This document shows, piece by piece, positions 55,405-61,526 of a stretch of 61,526 nt of DNA. Every line of letters begins with the position of its first letter. Position 1 is the stretch's first letter. The DNA is from Cyanobacteriota bacterium (GTDB lineage: Bacteria > Acidobacteriota > Vicinamibacteria > Vicinamibacterales > UBA2999). The stretch spans positions 1-61,526 of the forward strand of contig JAIEMQ010000043.1 in assembly GCA_019752015.1 (NCBI GenBank), read 5' to 3'. The translations under genes were made by a program, and so were the position numbers. The notes under the pieces are model-generated. The model was not told where the DNA came from. It saw only the letters and a program-made list of their open reading frames with translations, and did not search any database.

Positions 55405-58389
55405 ATGGCGCGACCTACAGCACGCAGGGTAATCTGTGCGTTCGCGCTGACGATGATGGTTTCGTCAGCGGCCTACGCGCAGAGTGTAATTACGGGGACG
55501 GTTCGAGACGCATCCGGCGCGGCGATGCCCGGAGTCACTGTCGAAGCCGCCAGCCCGGTCCTGATCGAAAAGGTCAAGTCCGTGATCAGTGACGGGAACG
55601 GCAATTACCGAATCACCGACCTGCGACCGGGTGTCTATTCGGTGATTTTCAGCTTGACGGGTTTCAATACCTACCGGCGCGAAGGATTGGAACTGCCGTC
55701 CGATTTCACCGCGACCCTCAACGCCGAGCTGAAGGTCGGCGCCCTCGAAGAGACGATCACCGTGACCGGCGAATCGCCGATTGTCGACGTGTCGAGCACG
55801 TCACGAGTGACCGTGCTGTCGCGCGATGTGCTCGATGCGGTGCCGACCGGCCGCACGATCTACGGCATGTCGCAGCTGGTGACCGGCGTGGCGCTCAATC
55901 AGCCTGACGTGGGCGGCTCGCGCGCGATGCAGCAGACCTACATGTCGACGCGCGGCCTGACCTCGGCCAACAACATCGTCCAGATCGACGGCCTGATGAT
56001 CAACGGTCTCGATGGCGACGGCGCGGTCCAGCAGTACATCAACAACCAGATGATCCAGGAAATGACCTACACCACCGCGGGCGCCGGCGCCGACGTGTCG
56101 CCGGGCGGCGTACGCGTCAACGTCGTGATGAAGGACGGCGGCAACCGGCACAACGGCTCGTTTTTCGGCGCGTGGAACGACGGCCGGTGGCAGGCCAATA
56201 ACATGACGCCGGCGCTGCAGGCGCAGGGGCTGCGCGCCGTCGACAAGATCAAGAAGATCTACGAATTCAGCGGCGGCTTCGGCGGGCCGATCAAGCGCGA
56301 TCGGTTGTGGTATTTCGCCGCCGGCCGCCTCAGCGGCGTCGACGCGCCGATTGCCGACACCTTTTATGTGCCGGCCGGCGCCACCAATGCCGACTGTCAG
56401 TCGGGCCGCGTCGCCTGCGAGCAGGGGATCGACAACCAGACCATCAACAGCGCGACGCTGCGCCTGACCTGGCAGATCTCGCCGCGCAACAAGATGTCGG
56501 TGTTTTACGAAGAGATTGACAAGTTCCGCGGCCGCGGCATGAACGCGGGTGACGATCCACTGACGGCGTCGCAGGTCTGGACCTCGCCGCGCTATAACGA
56601 CGCGGCGCTGAAATTCACCAGCGCGATCAGCAGCTCGCTGCTGATCGATGCAGGTTACTCCTTCAATTACGAGGAGTACGTGATCACCAACCAGGACGGC
56701 ATCAACCAGCAGCGTGGCACGGCGGCGTGGTATGCCGGCGCCAGCCGGCGCGATCAGACGCTGGTCACCTTGCGCAACGGCCTGGCGAACTGGGGCGGGC
56801 GCTATCCGGATCGCTTCAACACGCAGGCGTCGATGTCCTACGTGACGGGCTCTCACACCGCCAAGCTGGGCTTCCAGTACAACTGGGGCACTTACATCAA
56901 CACGCGTGAAACCAACGCTGATTTGCAGCAGGTGTATTCCAACGGCGTGCCGGTGTCGGTCACCGTCTATAACACGCCGCTGCGCTACAAGGACGCGCTG
57001 TTGGGCGATCTCGGGATTTACGCGCAGGATACCTGGACGCTCGATCGCCTGACGCTGAACGGCGGCCTGCGCTACGAAGTGCTGCGTCACGAGGTCTCGA
57101 AACAGGAGTCCGGCGGCGGCCGCTTCATCGGCGAGCGCAGGTTCGACCCAATCCCGATGCCGACCTGGAAGGACATCGCGCCCCGTTTCGGCGCCGTCTA
57201 CGATCTTTTCGGCAACGCCAAGACCGCGCTGAAGTTCGGCCTGAACCGCTACAACGAATCGCGCACGACATTTTTCGCGAACCGCTATAACCCGCTCGCG
57301 CTGTCGTCGGCGTCGCTGCAGTGGACCGACGTCAACGGCGACGACATCGCGCAGGGCGAGCTGGGTTGCACCTATCTGGCGTCGGGGTGCGAGATCAACT
57401 TCGCGACGCTGCCGTCGACCTTCGGCCGCGCGCAGTTGAACCGCGTCGATCCGAACTTCAAGCGCGTCTATAACGTCGAGACCACTGCCGGCGTGCAGCA
57501 CGAGCTGCTGCCGCGGGTTTCACTCAGCGCCAACTGGTACCGCCGCACCTTCCACCGGCTGCGCGTCACCGACAACACGCTGCGGACGATGGCCGACTAT
57601 ATTCCATTTGCGATCTTCAACCCGGTCACCGGCCAGCCGTTCACGATCTATGACGTGTCGGCGGCCGCGGCCACGCGCGTCGACAACCTCGACCTGAATG
57701 CCGGCCCCGAACGGAAACATGTCTACACCGGGTATGACATGAACGTCACGGCGCGGCTGCCGCGCGGCGGGTCGCTGTTCGGCGGGTTCGTCACCGAGCG
57801 GAACCTGCGCAACATCTGCGACGAACCGGACGACCCGAACCTGCTGCTGTACTGCGACGACACACAGAATGGCATCCCCTACCGCCCCACTCTCAAGATG
57901 GCCGGCACCTACCCGCTGCTGTGGGGTATTACGGTCAGCGGGTCGTTCCAGAGTCTCGCCGGCCGCCCGATTGGATTGACGACGACCGCCGGCAACAAGA
58001 TCAGCGGACCGGGGTATGGCGATACCGGCAGCCCGGTCGGCACCAATTTCCTGATCACGCGCACGACCCGGTATCCGGCGAATTGTCCGGCGCCGTGCCC
58101 GGCCGGCGCGCTGGTGGCGCCGACGCTGACGTCCGCCTCCGTGACCGTGCCGCTCGTCGCGCCCGGGACCGAGTTCCTGCCGCGCCTGAATCAACTCGAC
58201 CTGAGCTTCGCGAAGTGGTTCCAATTCGGCGGCTACCGCGTGCAAGGACAGGCCGACGTGTTCAATGTGTTCAACAAGAATTATCCACAGGCGTACCGAT
58301 CCACGAATTTTGGAACGGCGTCGTATCTGCAGCCGGCCAGCGTGCTTCAGGGCCGCATGATTCGGCTTGGGCTGCAGCTCCGATGGTGA
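55405..58389 (+). CDS. TonB-dependent receptor with carboxypeptidase-like regulatory domain
   Basis: 994 residues from the ATG at 55405 (GGGGAG upstream); an upstream TTG at 55375 is less likely. The signal peptide is RVICAFALTMMVSSAAYAQ. Residues 26-110 form a CarboxypepD_reg domain (SVITGTVRDASGAAMPGVTVEAA, GNYRITDLRPGVYSVIF). A plug (VTGESPIVDVSSTSRVTVLS, GSRAMQQTYMSTRGLTSANN) and a large barrel ending in LGLQLRW follow. It probably imports a large nutrient in the outer membrane, in the manner of SusC/Oar proteins. A TonB box is not obvious. The CPAPCPAG cluster near the end is shared with the next gene. Confidence 0.9.
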   Translation: MARPTARRVICAFALTMMVSSAAYAQSVITGTVRDASGAAMPGVTVEAASPVLIEKVKSVISDGNGNYRITDLRPGVYSVIFSLTGFNTYRREGLELPSDFTATLNAELKVGALEETITVTGESPIVDVSSTSRVTVLSRDVLDAVPTGRTIYGMSQLVTGVALNQPDVGGSRAMQQTYMSTRGLTSANNIVQIDGLMINGLDGDGAVQQYINNQMIQEMTYTTAGAGADVSPGGVRVNVVMKDGGNRHNGSFFGAWNDGRWQANNMTPALQAQGLRAVDKIKKIYEFSGGFGGPIKRDRLWYFAAGRLSGVDAPIADTFYVPAGATNADCQSGRVACEQGIDNQTINSATLRLTWQISPRNKMSVFYEEIDKFRGRGMNAGDDPLTASQVWTSPRYNDAALKFTSAISSSLLIDAGYSFNYEEYVITNQDGINQQRGTAAWYAGASRRDQTLVTLRNGLANWGGRYPDRFNTQASMSYVTGSHTAKLGFQYNWGTYINTRETNADLQQVYSNGVPVSVTVYNTPLRYKDALLGDLGIYAQDTWTLDRLTLNGGLRYEVLRHEVSKQESGGGRFIGERRFDPIPMPTWKDIAPRFGAVYDLFGNAKTALKFGLNRYNESRTTFFANRYNPLALSSASLQWTDVNGDDIAQGELGCTYLASGCEINFATLPSTFGRAQLNRVDPNFKRVYNVETTAGVQHELLPRVSLSANWYRRTFHRLRVTDNTLRTMADYIPFAIFNPVTGQPFTIYDVSAAAATRVDNLDLNAGPERKHVYTGYDMNVTARLPRGGSLFGGFVTERNLRNICDEPDDPNLLLYCDDTQNGIPYRPTLKMAGTYPLLWGITVSGSFQSLAGRPIGLTTTAGNKISGPGYGDTGSPVGTNFLITRTTRYPANCPAPCPAGALVAPTLTSASVTVPLVAPGTEFLPRLNQLDLSFAKWFQFGGYRVQGQADVFNVFNKNYPQAYRSTNFGTASYLQPASVLQGRMIRLGLQLRW

Positions 58390-58457
58390 TCGAATCTCAC
58401 GGGGGTGTGTGCCGGGCCGGCATCGTCGTGGCCTGGCGTTGAATTGGAGGGGACAGC

Positions 58458-61367
58458 ATGGCGCGAATCACTCGGACCGTGCCGGCGTTTGCCGGGGTGC
58501 TGCTCTTTTCGGCGGCAGCCTACGCCCAGAGTGCGATCATCGGCGTCGTCAGGGACTCGTCCGGCGCATCGATGCCGGGTGTCACTGTCGACGCCTCGAG
58601 CGACGTGCTGATTGAAAAGGTCAAGTCGACCATCAGCGACGGCGACGGCGCGTATCGCATCGCCGATTTGCGCCCCGGCACCTACACGGTGACCTTCACG
58701 CTGACGGGGTTCAAGACGTTCCGGCGCGACGGCCTGCAACTGCCGTCGGAATTCACGGCCACGCTGAATGCTGAACTTGGCGTCGGCTCGCTGGAGGAAA
58801 CGATCACCGTCACCGGCGCCTCGCCGGTGGTCGACGTGACCTCGACGGCAAAGACCTCGGTGCTGAACCGGGAAGCGATCGACGCGATTCCGACCGGCCG
58901 CAGCATCCAGGGCCTGGCGCAGTTGATCGTCGGCGTGAATCTCAGCCTGCCCGATACCGGCGGCGCGCGCGCCATGCAGCAAACCTATATGTCGACGCAC
59001 GGCATGAGCACCGCGAACACGACGGTCCTGGTCGACGGCCAGATGACCAACGGCCTGCAGAGCGACGGCGCGGTGCAGAGCTACTACAACGACGCGATGA
59101 ACGCGGAGATGAGCTACCAGACCAGCGCCATCAGCGCCGAGACCTCGTCGGGCGGCGTCCGGCTCAACATGATTCCGCGCGAGGGCGGCAACAAATTCAG
59201 CGGCGACTTCAAGGCCGCCTATCGCAACGGCGACTGGCAGTCGAGCAACCTGACGGACCGTCACAGGAAGGCCGGCCTGACCAACGGCAACGCCATCGAC
59301 CGCATTGTCGATTTCACGATCGCGCAGGGCGGTCCGATCAAGAAGGACAAAATCTGGTTCTTCGCCTCGGCGCGGAATTTCTCGGTGAACAACTTCATCG
59401 CCAATACTTACATGGATGACGGCACGCAGGGCATCGACGATCAGTTCATCCGCAGCGCCAACGCCCGCATCACGTGGCAGATCTCGCAGCGCAACAAGCT
59501 GTCGGCCTACTGGGACGAGATCGACAAGTACCGCGGCCACGACATGCAGTCCAACTACGATCCGGAGACGGCGGCCACGGTGTGGAAGTCGCCGGCGTAT
59601 CACACGGCGTCGATCAAGTGGACGTCGCCGGTCAGCGGCCGGTTGTTCCTTGAAGCGGGGATGTCGAACAACACCGAGTACTACACCAACGAATACCGGG
59701 AAGGCATCGGGAAGCCTCGCGGCACCGCGGCGTGGTTCGCCAGTGCCGCGAAAAACGAAGTCGACCTCGGCGGCTACACACAGGCGGCCCCGGTACAGAC
59801 GACGCAGAGTCCGAAAGCGCTGTATTGGAACGTCGCGGCCACCTACGTGAAGGGCGATCACACGATCAAGCTCGGCGCCAACAATCGCTGGGGCATTTTC
59901 ATGCACACCGTCGACGCCAACGCCGACCTGACGCAGCAGTACCGGAGCAGCAGCACCGGCGTGCGCTGGAGCGTGCCGGACGCGGTCCTGATTCGAAACA
60001 CTCCGCTCGTCTACGGCGAGAACCTGAATCGCGATCTCGGAATCTACGTGCAGGACCAGTGGCGTTTGAACCGGTTGACGGCCAACCTCGGCCTGCGGTG
60101 GGAAACGCTCAACTCGAAGGTGCGCGCCGGCAAGTCGCCGGCCGGCCGGTTCGTTCCCGAACGGACCTTCGAGGAGATCAAAGACGTGCCGAACTGGAAC
60201 GATTTTGCGCCGCGCATGGGACTGGTCTATGACGTGTTCGGCAACGGCAAGACCGCGATCAAGTACTCGCTGAACCGCTACAACCTGTCGCGCACGACCG
60301 GCATTGCCGGCAACTACAACCCGCTGGCATCGGCGACGGCGACCTTGCCCTGGCGGGACGTCAACGGCAACGACATCGCCGAGGGCGCGCGCGGCTGCAC
60401 CGGCTACCCGAGTGTGGGCTGCGAGATCGATTTCTCTGGCCTGGCACCGAACTTCGGTTTCGTGGCGCTCAACGAGTATGGCAAGTACCCGCGCACATGG
60501 AACCTCGAGTCGGGCCTCGAACTGCAGCACGAACTGCTGCCCGGACTCTCGGTGGGCGCGTCGTGGTGGAAAGGCAACTTCCGCAACCTGACGACGACGA
60601 TCAACCGTTCCTATACGACCGCCGACTACACGCCGTACACGTTCTACAACCCGCAGACCGGCCAGCCGTTCGAGGTCTTTGCGCGGACGCTGCAGGCGAG
60701 AAACACCAGCAATCTTGATACGTTCGATCCCGCGCGCAAGAGGGGCTATGAATCGTACAACTTCGAGAGCAGCTGGCGCATTCCCGGCGGCGGCCAGTTG
60801 CGCGGCGGCATCGCCATCGAGCGCGAGCGCAATACGAACTGCACGTCGCCCGACGATCCGAACTACGGCGGTCTCGGCCGCGCGCTGTGCGACGACTACG
60901 CGCTCGACATCCCGTTCCGGCCCGGCGCCAAGATCTCGGGCACCCGCGATATCGGCTGGGGCATCAACCTCAGCATGTCCTATCAGAACAACAGCAGCCC
61001 GATCAGCTCGCGGACGATGGCGATCACGCGCGGCAGCACGCGTTATCCGGCGAGCTGCCCGGCGCCGTGCCCCGCCGGCCAGATCATCATGCCGAGCAAC
61101 GTGTTCGGACAATCGACGTTGACCTATAACCTGGTGTCGCCGCAGGCGACGTCGATTGAACGGATCGTCCAGCTCGACTTCAAGGTGTCGCGCACGTTCC
61201 GCTTCGGCCGCTACAGCGTGCTGCCGACCTTCGAAGTATTCAACGCCAACAACTCGGACGCGATCATCAGCTACGTCTCGACCAACGTGCTGTCCGCGTC
61301 GTACCTGGTGCCGAACAGCATCATGCAGGGCCGGATGTATGGGCTTGGGCTGGTGACGCGCTGGTAG
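58458..61367 (+). CDS. TonB-dependent receptor, paralogue of the previous gene
   Basis: 969 residues with a signal peptide (VPAFAGVLLFSAAAYAQ). The order matches the preceding gene: CarboxypepD_reg domain (SAIIGVVRDSSGASMPGVTVDAS), plug (GARAMQQTYMSTHGMSTANT), barrel, CPAPCPAG and a final LVTRW. GGAGGGG lies 9 nt before the ATG. The 68-nt gap to the first receptor suggests one operon and a recent tandem duplication, with sequence clearly diverged in the extracellular loops, so ligand ranges probably differ. Confidence 0.9.
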   Translation: MARITRTVPAFAGVLLFSAAAYAQSAIIGVVRDSSGASMPGVTVDASSDVLIEKVKSTISDGDGAYRIADLRPGTYTVTFTLTGFKTFRRDGLQLPSEFTATLNAELGVGSLEETITVTGASPVVDVTSTAKTSVLNREAIDAIPTGRSIQGLAQLIVGVNLSLPDTGGARAMQQTYMSTHGMSTANTTVLVDGQMTNGLQSDGAVQSYYNDAMNAEMSYQTSAISAETSSGGVRLNMIPREGGNKFSGDFKAAYRNGDWQSSNLTDRHRKAGLTNGNAIDRIVDFTIAQGGPIKKDKIWFFASARNFSVNNFIANTYMDDGTQGIDDQFIRSANARITWQISQRNKLSAYWDEIDKYRGHDMQSNYDPETAATVWKSPAYHTASIKWTSPVSGRLFLEAGMSNNTEYYTNEYREGIGKPRGTAAWFASAAKNEVDLGGYTQAAPVQTTQSPKALYWNVAATYVKGDHTIKLGANNRWGIFMHTVDANADLTQQYRSSSTGVRWSVPDAVLIRNTPLVYGENLNRDLGIYVQDQWRLNRLTANLGLRWETLNSKVRAGKSPAGRFVPERTFEEIKDVPNWNDFAPRMGLVYDVFGNGKTAIKYSLNRYNLSRTTGIAGNYNPLASATATLPWRDVNGNDIAEGARGCTGYPSVGCEIDFSGLAPNFGFVALNEYGKYPRTWNLESGLELQHELLPGLSVGASWWKGNFRNLTTTINRSYTTADYTPYTFYNPQTGQPFEVFARTLQARNTSNLDTFDPARKRGYESYNFESSWRIPGGGQLRGGIAIERERNTNCTSPDDPNYGGLGRALCDDYALDIPFRPGAKISGTRDIGWGINLSMSYQNNSSPISSRTMAITRGSTRYPASCPAPCPAGQIIMPSNVFGQSTLTYNLVSPQATSIERIVQLDFKVSRTFRFGRYSVLPTFEVFNANNSDAIISYVSTNVLSASYLVPNSIMQGRMYGLGLVTRW

Positions 61368-61425
61368 GCCACAGATCAGACACCGATTAGACAGAAATTG
61401 AACTGCGCCGTTCCTCTAAGGCGTT

Positions 61426-61448
61426 ACCACAAAATAAAGTTTACTTTT
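61426..61448 (+). promoter_or_regulatory. AT-rich dyad motif, right copy
   Basis: Exact reverse complement of 46-68. It lies 26 nt upstream of the ATG at 61475 and so probably contains or overlaps the promoter or operator of that gene. Confidence 0.55.
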
Positions 61449-61474
61449 TGAGCGCCTGAGCCTATTCTGCCGGC

Positions 61475-61526
61475 ATGCAGCAGGCTGACGCGCTGACGTT
61501 GCGCGTGCTCAAGACGTTGAACGAAG
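61475..61526 (+). CDS. Partial ORF at window edge, unknown
   Basis: Only 17 codons are visible (MQQADALTLRVLKTLNE). The start is amphipathic and helical, as in a small winged-helix or HTH protein, but too short to identify. The shared upstream motif suggests it belongs to the same regulated family as the gene leaving the left edge. Confidence 0.4.
   Translation, partial: MQQADALTLRVLKTLNE

Noticed and set aside
55801-57501. 566-residue minus-strand open frame
   Set aside because: Antisense shadow of the first TonB receptor.
58347-61112. 921-residue minus-strand open frame
   Set aside because: It is antisense to a clear TonB receptor, rich in Arg/Val/Ala with no domain motifs; long antisense frames are expected in high-GC DNA.

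Overview
The window is high-GC bacterial chromosome, densely packed with short intergenic gaps and many ATGA-type overlaps. Two tandem TonB-dependent receptors with an N-terminal carboxypeptidase-regulatory-like domain, an ADOP-type permease relic, RND efflux genes, 6S RNA beside zapA, and the thrS-infC-rpmI-rplT-pheST block fit an Acidobacteriota member, most likely a Vicinamibacteria-like soil lineage. The phylum call is inference from gene content, not from a marker search.

Layout. 1-1510 is a decayed accessory patch: a VapC-type PIN toxin behind an antitoxin without a start codon, then splinters of a DNA methyltransferase, an alpha/beta hydrolase and an ADOP permease. 1635-13052 holds envelope and metabolic genes: PilZ protein, class A PBP, HAD phosphatase, glutaryl-CoA dehydrogenase-like enzyme, membrane-spermidine synthase fusion, coiled-coil protein, lytic transglycosylase and aminotransferase. 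13030-20650 has two paralogous polytopic membrane proteins, a methyltransferase, an outer-membrane barrel protein, CstA and a 3D-domain protein. 20637-29416 is an informational block on the minus strand: tRNA-Val, thrS, infC (AUC start), rpmI, rplT, pheS, pheT, a coiled-coil gene, zapA, 6S RNA, thiL. 29478-33281 holds an S41 protease-like protein and an EnvC-like protein facing ruvX-mltG. 33698-39348 is an overlapping minus-strand run: hsp20, ymdB-like, xseA, xseB, ispA, tlyA, nadK. 39577-41943 is a heat-shock unit (dnaK with a shortened lid, hsp20). 41986-50146 contains an RpoZ-like gene, a broken S23-family gene, an acyl-CoA ligase, gatA/gatC, RNase Z and an RND adaptor. 50212-54675 encodes one RND pump joined in frame to a TolC-type outer-membrane factor. 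An FKBP lipoprotein and the two TonB receptors follow. The right edge enters a new gene.

The most unusual content is repetitive DNA threaded through and between ordinary genes. (1) A palindromic element lies in frame inside pheT, pheS, ispA and twice at the pump-TolC junction; in four of five copies it is read as a peptide like TAKAVALQT. (2) Tandem 7-9-mer arrays, different at each locus, abut or contain stop codons of at least eight genes and also occur in frame inside thiL, pheT, xseA and dnaK. Several are paired as inverted repeats that could fold into long hairpins. (3) Other palindromic families (GGGGCCAGCCCC, GGGTGCCAGGCACCC, and a GatA-terminal family read as FAEATGGKP) occur at further sites. 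These repeats appear to have changed protein ends, loop lengths and, for the efflux pump, gene boundaries.
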